Origin: CAZCDS01 sp964497585 | GTDB lineage: Bacteria > Desulfobacterota > Desulfomonilia > Desulfomonilales > Desulfomonilaceae | Length of the DNA: 64,000 nucleotides | NCBI GenBank assembly: GCA_964497585.1 | Contig: CAZCDS010000020.1 | Span: forward strand, 34,373 to 98,372 | Direction: 5' to 3' | Part shown: positions 25,145 to 33,438 of the stretch, one piece after another | Layout of the letters: the number at the start of each line of letters is the position of its first letter | Position numbering within the stretch: position 1 is the stretch's first letter | Made by a program: the position numbers and the translations under genes | The notes under the pieces: model-generated | What the model was told of the DNA's origin: nothing | Database searches by the model: none | Seen by the model: the letters and a program-made list of their open reading frames with translations, nothing else

Positions 25145-25891
25145 TCAGCTCCTGGAGGCGAACTTCTCCGCGGGATCCCCGCCGTAGAAGCTCTGCAGCT
25201 CCTCGTAGAGGTCCGGCAGGAGTTTCTTCATCTTGCGAGGCTTCTCAAAGTAAGATTCAGTGGCCACCGCAAAGAACTCGGCCTCGTTGGTGGCCCCGTA
25301 CATATCCAGAACCTTTCGTTCCCTCTTCTTGCCCTTCTGGAGATTCAGGTAATGTAGGCTCAGGATTTGGGCCCAGGGGCCGTAATCCGCCAGACTCTTC
25401 AGCTTCGGGGTGCCGTCGAACGCGCCGTCGCCCCCGCGGTCAAGCACATGCGCAAACTCGTGTATTGCGGTATCGTGCGCGTCCCTTTGATCGGCCAGTC
25501 CGTGAAGCACCGCGGGCCAGGAGAGAACCACCGTGCCCCAGTCAGATACCTCCCCCAGTATTGCATCTTCCTGGTCGGGGTGTTTGTACACGTACGGGTA
25601 CACGAGAATCTCCGAAACGCGGTCGTAGTACGATAGATCCAGGTGCAAGACGAGCCTGGCTGCACAGGCTGAAATGACCACACGCACCTCGTCCGTGATT
25701 TCCATTCCTTCGATGCCCGTGAACTCTTTTTCCCAGGCAAATACTTTCAGAAGATCCTTAAAGCGGGCGGCCAAGTCATCGGGAAGCTGCTGATAAAAGG
25801 GCACGTGCTGCACCAAAATCGATTCCCATTCCTGTGGAAAGGGTCTGGCAGCCAGTTTCCTGCGTTTCCATCTGCGAAGGAGTCCGAACAT
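25145..25891 (-). CDS. mtfA: MtfA-like zinc metallopeptidase
   Basis: The 248-residue protein belongs to the MtfA/M90 peptidase family. The zinc-binding motif is in TAIHEFAHVLD, with further family blocks VVISACAARLVLHLDL, ILVYPYVY, VVLSWPAVLHG and GATNEAEFFAVATESYFEKP, the last carrying the downstream Glu expected to complete the site. Length fits the family. In E. coli MtfA titrates the Mlc repressor and cleaves peptides; here the target is unknown. The gene is alone on the minus strand, divergent from cbiM. Confidence 0.93.
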   Translation of the reverse strand: MFGLLRRWKRRKLAARPFPQEWESILVQHVPFYQQLPDDLAARFKDLLKVFAWEKEFTGIEGMEITDEVRVVISACAARLVLHLDLSYYDRVSEILVYPYVYKHPDQEDAILGEVSDWGTVVLSWPAVLHGLADQRDAHDTAIHEFAHVLDRGGDGAFDGTPKLKSLADYGPWAQILSLHYLNLQKGKKRERKVLDMYGATNEAEFFAVATESYFEKPRKMKKLLPDLYEELQSFYGGDPAEKFASRS

Positions 25892-25944
25892 GGCGCCAGA
25901 CTAGCATGAGACGTGGATGCCTGCAAATGGAGAAGGGTTTGGGG

Positions 25945-25973
25945 TTGACGAGTGGCACATATCTTGATAAGGT
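25945..25973 (+). promoter_or_regulatory. Possible sigma-70 promoter for cbiM
   Basis: TTGACG (25945-25950) and TAAGGT (25968-25973) stand 17 bases apart, about 80 bases upstream of the cbiM start. The -35 is good and the -10 is weak. No riboswitch was recognised in the leader. Confidence 0.35.
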
Positions 25974-26051
25974 GCTACTCCCTGCTCTGTTGAGGGAACA
26001 GTGGGGCTCCGTAACCTGGGGAGGGGCCGGCGAAAGAGGTAGAGGTCCAAC

Positions 26052-26675
26052 GTGCACATATCTGAAGGTGTTTTGAGCGCTCCGGTGATCGCTAGCGGCT
26101 TCGTTTTCAGCGCAGCGGGCGTAGCGGTGGGATTACGAAAGATGGATTACGACAAGCTACCGGAAGTGGCTGTCTTGTCGTCGGTCTTCTTCATGGCTTC
26201 ATTGGTGCACGTTCCAATAGGTCCTTCCGCGGTCCACTTGATCCTTCCGGGCGTCTGCGGCCTCTTGCTTGGCTGGACCGCATTCCCGGCCATTCTCATG
26301 GGATTGGCCCTTCAGGCGTTGTTGTTCCAGTATGGAGGTCTCACCTCCCTGGGAGCGAACACGTTCAACATGGCATTCCCCGCCGTGCTTATGGGATTGA
26401 GCTGTGGGAGATTCGTCGGAAGTGAGACCCCCGGTGTTCGGTGGACAGCGGAATTCCTCTGTGGATCCGGAGCGGTCTTCCTGTCGGGTTGCCTGGTGGC
26501 GTCCGCGTTGATGCTGACCGACAAATCCTTTCAATGGGCCGCGTTTGCCGTAGTTGCAGCCCATGTTCCCGTCATGATCGTTGAAGGGTTCATAACGGTT
26601 TTCGTTATAGAGTTTGTGAGAAGAGTGAGACCGGAGATGCTTCCTTCGTGGGGGAGGCAGCCGGTCTCATCGTGA
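26052..26675 (+). CDS. cbiM: CbiM-type cobalt/nickel ECF transporter component
   Basis: CbiM/NikM is the membrane substrate-binding component of ECF-type cobalt or nickel importers. The product begins MHISEGVLS, the family's metal-binding N-terminus with His2, and has about six membrane segments, VHVPIGPSAVHLILPGVCGL and SLGANTFNMAFPAVLMGL being characteristic. The start is a GTG after AGAGGT. The expected partners CbiQ and CbiO are not found next to it; a NikL-like gene follows instead. The separate B12 uptake block nearby makes cobalt a reasonable guess, but nickel cannot be excluded. Confidence 0.93.
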   Translation: MHISEGVLSAPVIASGFVFSAAGVAVGLRKMDYDKLPEVAVLSSVFFMASLVHVPIGPSAVHLILPGVCGLLLGWTAFPAILMGLALQALLFQYGGLTSLGANTFNMAFPAVLMGLSCGRFVGSETPGVRWTAEFLCGSGAVFLSGCLVASALMLTDKSFQWAAFAVVAAHVPVMIVEGFITVFVIEFVRRVRPEMLPSWGRQPVSS

Positions 26676-26691
26676 GGGGGTCGAAGAGCAT

Positions 26692-27369
26692 ATGAAGCAT
26701 ACGTCTTCTTTCCCGGGAAGTGCATTTGGCTATGAGATAATTGGTCTGGTGGTGATCGTGGCAATAATGCTGTTGGCTGATCCCTGTTCTGCTCACAGGG
26801 TCCGCGTCTTTGCCTACGTGGAGGGCGACACGGTACGCGTGGAGGGCTACTTCAGCAAGACGCGCAAGGCGATGAACTGTCCTGTCGAAGTTTTCGATTC
26901 GCTCGGAAGAAGGATGCTCGTGGGAAAGACTGATAGTGATGGCCGTTTTTCCTTTCCCGTAGCGGACTTGAAGGATGTCCGTGGAGGCCTGAAGATCGTA
27001 CTCGTTGCCGGCGAGGGGCACCGGGCAGAGTACTCGCTTGGTGCGGACGAGCTGCCCGCCTCTCGCAAGACTGAACGCGAGTCCGTGCAAGGGCGGAGAG
27101 TAGCCGGGGCTGCGGAATCACCGAAAACGAGCACATCGGAAGTCGCGAGCTCCAGGTCCATGGATCTGAAACAAGTCGAACGAATGATCAAAGAGGCCGT
27201 CAAGGAGGAGAATAAGCCGATCATACGCATGCTGGGACAGCAACAGAAATTGCTCATCGAGATGCGGGATAGGGGGCCTCTCCTCAGGGACGTCGTTGGA
27301 GGAATCGGCTGGATTCTGGGGATCCTTGGCGTGGCCGCCTACTTCATGAGTCGCAATCGCAAGCGTTGA
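26692..27369 (+). CDS. NikL-like accessory protein of the CbiM transporter
   Basis: The 225-residue protein has a signal peptide (about residues 15-34) ending LLADPCSA, after which the mature chain would begin HRVRVFAYVEGDTVRVEGYF. Proteins beside CbiM/NikM that start with a His after cleavage are the NikL/NikK type and are thought to help metal binding outside the membrane. A carboxypeptidase-like fold is suggested by VEVFDSLGRRMLVGKTDSDG. A coiled-coil region (KQVERMIKEAVKEENKPI) and a C-terminal membrane segment (GIGWILGILGVAAYF) complete it. It starts 16 bases after cbiM, so the two form an operon. Confidence 0.82.
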   Translation: MKHTSSFPGSAFGYEIIGLVVIVAIMLLADPCSAHRVRVFAYVEGDTVRVEGYFSKTRKAMNCPVEVFDSLGRRMLVGKTDSDGRFSFPVADLKDVRGGLKIVLVAGEGHRAEYSLGADELPASRKTERESVQGRRVAGAAESPKTSTSEVASSRSMDLKQVERMIKEAVKEENKPIIRMLGQQQKLLIEMRDRGPLLRDVVGGIGWILGILGVAAYFMSRNRKR

Positions 27370-27751
27370 AAGACCGGTCGAGGACGTTGCGAAGCGCCGC
27401 CAGCGGGCACTCCTGCGCTCACCATTCTTCCTTCTCTCTCGACTCGTGCCGACTTCTCTGCATTGACAGGGGCAATCCCGCGGGACGCGCGAGCCTTACC
27501 TTACTGACATAACACTGTCATTCCGCCTGCGGCTGTGTTTCCGTCCTGGTCTTTCGTACGAACCCCGTCGACGGGGATACCTTCGTGCACGCGCCACACC
27601 CAATACGTCATTCTGAGATTGGCGCGCAGATTGTTCGAGAGACGGCACTCTCTGGGCATTATAGGGCGTCATTCTTTTCTGTCGCGCCCCATCGAGTTCG
27701 GAAGTCATTAAGCCGTGAGGTCGCTATGCGAATGAGGAATTCCGTCAGGGT
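27370..27751. other. Intergenic region, nothing recognised
   Basis: About 380 bases between the NikL-like gene and a convergent small gene. One minus-strand frame is open at 27496-27708, but it is Arg/Ser-rich without pattern and without a ribosome site. No terminator with a U tract was found. Confidence 0.45.
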
Positions 27752-28105
27752 CTAACGCGCATTCTTCTTCGCGCCTGCGCCAGTGGAACGAGCGCGGGGC
27801 CGGCGCGTTTGCGGTGGGACGTATGTAGGCTTACTCCCGTTGCCCTGCCCCGACCGCGCGGAACCGGGACTTTGCGTCGGTTGATAGTAGTTGTACTGAT
27901 ATTGATACTGGTTGCCCTGGTAGGTCTGCTGCGGCTGTTGGTACGGGGCAGCCTGCCCGTAATAGCCTGCCATTCCACGGAAGTAGTCCGGACCTTCGCT
28001 CCAGAAGATCTCCGACGGACATCAACTCGAGCCCGCTGCGGGTGGAACATAGACCGCGAGCATGAGGATTATCAACACGACCGGCAAGAGTCTCAAATGA
28101 TGCAT
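27752..28105 (-). CDS. Small secreted Tyr/Gln-rich protein with an in-frame TGA (possible selenoprotein or nonsense mutant)
   Basis: An ATG at 28105, preceded by AAGGGGG, opens a signal peptide (LRLLPVVLIILMLAVYVPPA then AGSS). The 28th codon is TGA (28022-28024). The same frame then continues without break for 89 codons: CPSEIFWSEGPDYFRG, a Gln/Tyr-rich stretch (YQGNQYQYQYNYYQ) and an Arg-rich tail. Retention of the frame suggests either a recent nonsense mutation or read-through. Just after the TGA the RNA can fold a six-pair stem ATCTTC/GAAGGT around loop TGGAGC, over a GTCCG/CGGAC lower stem, at a spacing like bacterial SECIS elements. The family is not recognised. The selenocysteine reading is an inference and unproven. 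Confidence 0.5.
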
Positions 28106-28238
28106 AGCGCCCCCTTTTTCCCGACGATCAACCGGTTATCAGGTCGGACGAGTCCTCTCTGCGGACCGAAAGATGTCATTTTCCCACCCCTTTTGTCAAG
28201 AGTCTTGGAGGAAGCGCTCCCCTGGCTTGCACTCGCCG

Positions 28239-29036
28239 CTACTTCTTGGCACCGGAGTTACGCAGCAATCGGACGACCTCCCCATGTCCTTCCGACCGGG
28301 CGAGGTCGAGCGCGGTCTTCTCATTGCTATTCTTGAGATTCACTTTCGCTCCGCTCTCCAGGAGCGCCCTTACGGCCTCCAGGTGTCCCCGGGCCGAGGC
28401 GTGCATGAGAGCCGTCCAGCCCAGGGGCCCCGTAGCATTGACGTCCGCGCCCTTGGCGAGCAGCAACCTGACTACTTCCGCATGACCTTTCCAGGAAGCC
28501 CAGGTCAGGGCGCGGCCGCTGAAACCGCTCCTGTCAGGTGCATTGACGTCGGCGCCTCGCTCCAAGAGGAGCTTGACCACTGCAACTGTACCGTTAATGC
28601 AGGCCAGTTTGAGCGCCGTCATTCCCGAGTTGTTCCGGGCATTAACCCGGGCGCCCCGTTCCAACAGGAGAGCGACGACTTCCACACGGCCGAAGCGACA
28701 TGCCTGCATGAGCGCGGTGCCGCCGACCGGGTCGACGGCGTTCACATCCGCTCCTCGTTCCAAGAGAAGCTTGACGACCAGGGGGTTTCCATTCCAGCAA
28801 GCCCATGTCAGGGGAAAACTGCCCGCGTACGATGTGCCCCGGGAGTTCACGTCGGCTCCATCGTCGACCAGTCGTTTCACCTCGTGGAAGTCGCCGTTCC
28901 TCGCTGCCTTCGCTAGCGGGGTGAGCTCGGACTCATCGGGGGCCGAAGCGCATGGCCCGGGCAATAGGGCAAGAACAAGAAGCGCAGAAAGAAGGAAACC
29001 GAATTCCCCTGCCAACCGCACTTCGCAAGCGCACAT
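28239..29036 (-). CDS. Secreted ankyrin-repeat protein
   Basis: The 265-residue product has an N-terminal signal or anchor segment (GFLLSALLVLALLPGPCASA) and then about seven ankyrin repeats, for example ALMQACRFGRVEVVALLLER, each ending in GADVNA-like turns. Ankyrin arrays bind other proteins; the partner is unknown. The start at MCACEVRL was picked because it directly precedes the signal segment and has GAGG nearby; the frame is open for 112 codons further upstream but that part is not protein-like. The signal suggests a periplasmic or outer location. Confidence 0.88.
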   Translation of the reverse strand: MCACEVRLAGEFGFLLSALLVLALLPGPCASAPDESELTPLAKAARNGDFHEVKRLVDDGADVNSRGTSYAGSFPLTWACWNGNPLVVKLLLERGADVNAVDPVGGTALMQACRFGRVEVVALLLERGARVNARNNSGMTALKLACINGTVAVVKLLLERGADVNAPDRSGFSGRALTWASWKGHAEVVRLLLAKGADVNATGPLGWTALMHASARGHLEAVRALLESGAKVNLKNSNEKTALDLARSEGHGEVVRLLRNSGAKK

Positions 29037-29442
29037 ACCAGCGTACCTCGTGCCTGGCTGTTCATCCGACACGATTGTGCAACTCATGCATCGCCAATGC
29101 AACAGATTTGCGTCTTTCACGTGGCAGAGGAAGCGTCGAAAAACCGTAATCGGTTCCCAGTGGGCGTCGGCCGGACTCACGTCAACTTCCATGCTTTGAA
29201 AGGCACGATCCCAAGGCCCGCCTAACAGAAAAGTTCCCCGCGTTGCGACGGAGGGCACGGGCCCGCAGCGGCACGGCGTGCTGCGCGCCTGCTTTACCGA
29301 CATGACAGAATTGTTCAGAGACAGTGCAATGTCTCCTGTCGGTCTTTCCGACAAAATGGGATCGAATCTCATTCGTTCGAAAACGTATCAACGTGACCCA
29401 CCCAAGATCACGGCACGGTTACGAATGGGGTGACAAAAAGCC
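29037..29442. other. Intergenic region between ankyrin gene and cobalamin riboswitch
   Basis: About 400 bases between divergent units. It should hold the ankyrin gene promoter. Nothing else was recognised. Confidence 0.45.
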
Positions 29443-29470
29443 TTGACCTCTTTGGAATCTTTTTGATAAC
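29443..29470 (+). promoter_or_regulatory. Probable promoter of the riboswitch-led B12 receptor unit
   Basis: TTGACC (29443-29448) and GATAAC (29465-29470) are 16 bases apart and end just ahead of the cobalamin riboswitch. The fit is fair, and the position is right for a leader starting near 29477. Confidence 0.45.
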
Positions 29471-29477
29471 GTGAACA

Positions 29478-29653
29478 TGTGTAGTCCGTCAAAAGAGAAA
29501 GTGCGAGAGCGGCTTTGGGGAAGACGGTGAAAGTCCGTCGCTGCCCCGCAGCTGTAACCGCTGACGAAATCCGCACGTATGCCACTGGCCTGCTCGGCCG
29601 GGAAGGCGCGGAGAGTAGAACGAAGCGGAAGCCAGAACACCCGAGGCCCTCGA
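29478..29653 (+). ncRNA. Cobalamin riboswitch (plus strand)
   Basis: The leader carries the conserved parts of the adenosylcobalamin riboswitch in order: GGGGAAGACGGTGAAAGTCC, GCTGCCCCGCAGCTGTAACC, GACGAAATCCGCAC, GCCACTGG, GGGAAGGCGC, and the closing GAAGCCAGAACACC. It lies upstream of a secreted Pro/Cys-rich gene and a TonB-dependent receptor, so vitamin B12 should turn these genes down. A GC-rich hairpin at 29701-29727 could be its expression platform. Confidence 0.92.
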
Positions 29654-29700
29654 CAACCTGACGTATCCTGCGCGGGCGGGAGAGGGTTGAAACAGGGTGT

Positions 29701-29735
29701 GCCCTCCCGGCCGATCGGCAGGAGGGCTTCTTGGT
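29701..29735 (+). terminator. Hairpin downstream of the plus-strand cobalamin riboswitch
   Basis: GCCCTCC (29701-29707) pairs with GGAGGGC (29721-29727), with further GC pairing inside. It is followed by TTCTTGGTTT, a poor U tract. It may be the riboswitch-controlled terminator; the weak U tract leaves doubt. Confidence 0.5.
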
Positions 29736-29956
29736 TTCCGGTCTGCAGTCAGGCAGAGGGAAACAGGAAACCCTCCTCCATCGACCATTCTTCGAATCCT
29801 CGTTTCCTCAAAGAATCTCCCCCGCTTCCGTGCGGCCCATACGGCCTCCAGGGCTCGAGGCTTGTCCCACTGCTCGTGGTCCGCCTAACGGCCACCTGAG
29901 CGATGAGCGAGCTGTCCCCAGTCCCTGGAAGTCATCCCAAAATGCGAGGGAGTTTC

Positions 29957-30769
29957 ATGATGTCGCGTATAGCTTTCACCGTCGCTGCCATTGCAATCGG
30001 CTCGCTCTGCGCAATCCTGGCTGTGAGTGCGCAGCATGCGCCTTTTCCAGGGTACCCCTCCAACGGATCGACCTTGAGGTCCTGTCCGCACCCGGCACCG
30101 CAGCCCGCCCCCGTGGCACGGACGGTCAATGTCAGGGTTCCCCTCCCGTGCCCACCTGGACCGACGAACCGTCCACCGGGAGCGAGATACGGACCAGCGC
30201 CGTTCGGTTACTGTGGCTCTCCACCATGCGTCTCTCCGCGCAAACCGCAACCGGTGCAGGTCGAGGTCCGTGTGCGACCGGAGCTTCCCGGCGAACGCAA
30301 GCTCGCACCTTTGGTTTGGCGCGATCCAGGCCCTCTGAAGGCTATTATCGGCTCCGGTTTCGCTCTGCTGCATGCCACCATCGCTGCTCCCTTCAAGGCG
30401 GTCGAGATGGTGGTCCCCTGTCCATGGAAGCGGAAATACCGTCCCCCGGTTCCACCAAACTCTCAGTGCGCTCAACAGCGACCGAGTTATCCGCCTTCCA
30501 TGATCGGGTGTCCCCCGCCGATTGCTTGGACGCCCTGCCCGCCACCGATGACGGGGGCGCCGGTCGGGCCGTCGGTCGCGCCGCTTCCGCAGGCCGCTCG
30601 GCCCCCCCAGTGCGGACCGTACATTCCCCCGAGAATGGTCCGAAACGCTCGGTTCCCCATGTTTCAGCCGGGCTCACTCGTGGGCGGAATCGTCAACCTC
30701 CCCTTCCGATTCGTCCGGCGCGGACGGCTGATCGGCAATCTGCGTCAGCTTTACTGCGAGCCTCGGTAG
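29957..30769 (+). CDS. Secreted Pro/Cys-rich protein in the cobalamin-regulated unit
   Basis: The 270-residue product has a clear signal peptide (IAFTVAAIAIGSLCAILAVS then AQ) and a mature part very rich in proline and cysteine (for example CPPPIAWTPCPPPMTG). Two less polar stretches interrupt it: IIGSGFALLHATIAAPFKAV and GSLVGGIVNLPFRF. The start was chosen for GAGGGAG four bases ahead of the ATG. I do not recognise the family. It lies between the riboswitch and the TonB-dependent receptor, about 80 bases from the latter, so a periplasmic or surface role in cobalamin capture is suggested by context only. Confidence 0.8.
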   Translation: MMSRIAFTVAAIAIGSLCAILAVSAQHAPFPGYPSNGSTLRSCPHPAPQPAPVARTVNVRVPLPCPPGPTNRPPGARYGPAPFGYCGSPPCVSPRKPQPVQVEVRVRPELPGERKLAPLVWRDPGPLKAIIGSGFALLHATIAAPFKAVEMVVPCPWKRKYRPPVPPNSQCAQQRPSYPPSMIGCPPPIAWTPCPPPMTGAPVGPSVAPLPQAARPPQCGPYIPPRMVRNARFPMFQPGSLVGGIVNLPFRFVRRGRLIGNLRQLYCEPR

Positions 30770-30847
30770 AGATCGTGCTCGTTCCATAGCGTCGGAAAGC
30801 ATTCGACGATTCGGTCAGGAACCGTTCCAATCCTTGGGGACATAACT

Positions 30848-33424
30848 ATGAAAGATCGAAGAAGCATACGATTCCTGTTCCACGCGGCGGCCTTGATCTT
30901 GATGATGGGATTTCTCGGACCCGAATTCGAGCCGGTGTCCGGCCAGGAGGCTGAGCAGCCTCAGCAGTTGCAGCCTGTGGAGGTGGAGCCTCCCACCGGA
31001 GCGCAGAGGGAGATTTCAGCTCGTACGGGACAAACGGGCGGTTTTGGGACGGACCGGTCGGAGCCTTCGGGCATGCCGTTCTCCGATTACCCCTTGACAC
31101 CCGGCGAAGTGGTCTCCACGGCTCGCAGGCCTGAGAGCCTGGCTGCCGTCCATTCCGCGGTGAGCGTCATAGACAATCGGGGCATCGGTTCGCTCGGCAA
31201 GGGAGGGCTTTCGGACATACTCCAGGGCCAGCCCGGACTGTGGACCTCGGGCTTCGCGGGCAATCCCTTTGACGCTTCCATAGTGATTCGCGGATTCTCG
31301 AACGAATCGGTGAACCGGGTCGCGCTGATCGCTGACGGCACGAATATGAACGTGCCGCGCCAGGAACTCAACACCAACTTCATCTTTCCCGAACTCATCG
31401 AACGCATCGAGGTGCTCCGGGGAGATGGAAACATCCAGTTCGGGAACAAGGCGATCGGAGGGGCCATCAGCATCATCACGAAGAAGCCCCGGCAGTATCC
31501 GGGGGTGATGTACGGCGCGGAAGCCGGTTCCTGGCACACGGACCGGGAATGGCTTTCGGTAAATTTCGTCCGTGACTCCTGGGCCGCGGGACTCTTCATC
31601 GGCCGCTATTCGCAGGAAGGCTGGAGAATACACTACGGGCTCAACGGGTACGACGATCCTGTCACAAGGCCCGGTCCCTGGGGCCTCATGAATGTGCGCG
31701 GCGCTTTCAACTGGAAAATCCTGTCCAATCTCACACTCGACGTGACCCATTTGAAGTCCGACCAGCGGGTGGGCAATTACCACGCCATCGGCAAGCCCCG
31801 ATGGGAAAGGAGGGACACGAGAGACGTCTCCTTCGACGTCAACGGCTACCCGGTCTTCGACGATTTTCCCGAGGAACGCTGGGATAACCTGACGAGCACG
31901 ACACTGCTCTACGAAGGCGGGATCCTCGGGGACCTCGAACTGAGAGGTACCCGCCGCTGTTACGATCGCAGCCTTCGGTATTACTTCAGCTCCACGATCG
32001 GCTCGGATCAGCGATGGAAGGACTATCAGTTATCCCTGAAGTACACCCGAACGGACGAGTTTGCTTTTATTCGCAACGATCTGACGCTCGGGAACGAACA
32101 CACCAACGGCAGATTCAGTAGAGAGACTCGGAATTTCGCCAACATCGTGAACCTCGGTTACATGGACGAGTTCTTCAATTACTACGAAATTTCCGGTCCC
32201 GGATTTCAGCAGACTCCCTTCAATTTCGTGCCCACGTACATCTATGCGTCGGCCTATGCTCAGGTCACCGGTCTCGGTCACAACAGTTGGCAACGGGGCG
32301 ATCTTCAGACGTTGAGCTATTACATCATCAACCAGACGACCCTCTGGGACCGGATCGTGATCGGTCTGGGACACCGCTCTGAGAATTACGATCTCAAGGA
32401 TCTCCTATCGGAGATTCCCGGCCAACAATCCGTGAGAGGACGGATTACCAGGGACAAGAGCGCGTCCCAGTGGAGTCTCGGATTCATCTACGATACCAGC
32501 CTGGGCTCGACCTTCTATTACAAACACTCGCGGCTCTATCGCTTCCCCAATTTCGACGACATGATCAACCTTGCCTTCGGGTTCAGCTTCGCCCACCCGG
32601 ACCCCATCTGGCTCCTCGAACCGGAGGAAGGCACCCTGGAGGAATGGGGGATCCGTCATTGGTTTACCCGGAACATCTATGCGGGACTGACCTACTACGA
32701 ACTCGACATGGACAACGAGATCTACTGGGGAAGGGATCCCGACCCTGCGATCCCCTTCAGCAGGAATCAGAACATCCCAAACGTCTCGCATTGGGGAATG
32801 GAACTGGAAGGTATGGTACGAATCACGCCCCGGTGGACTCTCAAGGGTAACTGGACGAGGCAGAATGTCGTCTTCAATGCCGATTGGACCCCCTTCGATC
32901 CCCTGCGCCGGTCCACCGCAGGCAAGTGGCTGACCTTGAATCCACGTGAAATGGGCAACCTGATGGTCACCTACGAGAACCGGGAATGGGGATTCTCCGG
33001 CATGGTCTCGTTCAACTACATCGGCACGCGTTACATGCTCAACGATACCTTCAACGAGTGGCCGGAACTGGAACCGGTCAAGGTCGGGAATTTCACCATA
33101 TCCCAGACTGTTCTCGATGGATTGGCCACGGTGTACATGGGTGTAAACAACTTTTCCGACCGACAATACGCGGTTCAGGGATCGATCGCTGCGACCTTCC
33201 CGCCTCCCTTGTATGCCCAGGCGGATGTGCCTGTGTGGTGGCCCGACGCGGGAAGAACCTACTTCGTCGGCATCAAAGGTGAAACCGCATTCCACCGCAT
33301 GAGGATGCCCATGGTGAGGGATCTTCGACGCATGCAAGAGAGGCTCTACGGAGCGTTCAACGACAGCGTGGACACGTTCACCGGCATGGGGAGTTGGATG
33401 CGCAACCTGGCCGGGTTCCGGTGA
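30848..33424 (+). CDS. TonB-dependent outer-membrane receptor, probably for cobalamin
   Basis: The 858-residue protein has a signal peptide, a TonB-box-like segment (LQPVEVEP near residue 43), a plug domain (SVIDNRGIGSLGKGGLSDIL, VIRGFSNESVNRVALIADGT, RIEVLRGDGNIQFGNKAIGG) and a long beta-barrel with alternating aromatic strands. The plug motif FGNKAIGGAI is standard for TonB receptors. The barrel seems to end near RTYFVGIKGETAF, and about 45 mostly helical residues follow, which is unusual. The upstream cobalamin riboswitch and the converging exbBD-tonB-btuFCD arm suggest a BtuB-like role; barrel sequence alone does not prove the ligand. Confidence 0.93.
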   Translation: MKDRRSIRFLFHAAALILMMGFLGPEFEPVSGQEAEQPQQLQPVEVEPPTGAQREISARTGQTGGFGTDRSEPSGMPFSDYPLTPGEVVSTARRPESLAAVHSAVSVIDNRGIGSLGKGGLSDILQGQPGLWTSGFAGNPFDASIVIRGFSNESVNRVALIADGTNMNVPRQELNTNFIFPELIERIEVLRGDGNIQFGNKAIGGAISIITKKPRQYPGVMYGAEAGSWHTDREWLSVNFVRDSWAAGLFIGRYSQEGWRIHYGLNGYDDPVTRPGPWGLMNVRGAFNWKILSNLTLDVTHLKSDQRVGNYHAIGKPRWERRDTRDVSFDVNGYPVFDDFPEERWDNLTSTTLLYEGGILGDLELRGTRRCYDRSLRYYFSSTIGSDQRWKDYQLSLKYTRTDEFAFIRNDLTLGNEHTNGRFSRETRNFANIVNLGYMDEFFNYYEISGPGFQQTPFNFVPTYIYASAYAQVTGLGHNSWQRGDLQTLSYYIINQTTLWDRIVIGLGHRSENYDLKDLLSEIPGQQSVRGRITRDKSASQWSLGFIYDTSLGSTFYYKHSRLYRFPNFDDMINLAFGFSFAHPDPIWLLEPEEGTLEEWGIRHWFTRNIYAGLTYYELDMDNEIYWGRDPDPAIPFSRNQNIPNVSHWGMELEGMVRITPRWTLKGNWTRQNVVFNADWTPFDPLRRSTAGKWLTLNPREMGNLMVTYENREWGFSGMVSFNYIGTRYMLNDTFNEWPELEPVKVGNFTISQTVLDGLATVYMGVNNFSDRQYAVQGSIAATFPPPLYAQADVPVWWPDAGRTYFVGIKGETAFHRMRMPMVRDLRRMQERLYGAFNDSVDTFTGMGSWMRNLAGFR

Positions 33425-33438
33425 AGGAGGCGAGAGAG

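Noticed and set aside
27496..27708. Minus-strand 70-codon frame
   Set aside because: Arg/Ser-rich with no pattern and no ribosome site; likely chance.
29731..30789. 352-codon plus-strand frame overlapping the Pro/Cys-rich gene
   Set aside because: It is in another frame than the one with a signal peptide and ribosome site, and starts inside the riboswitch leader.
32405..33337. 310-codon minus-strand frame
   Set aside because: Antisense shadow of the TonB-dependent receptor.
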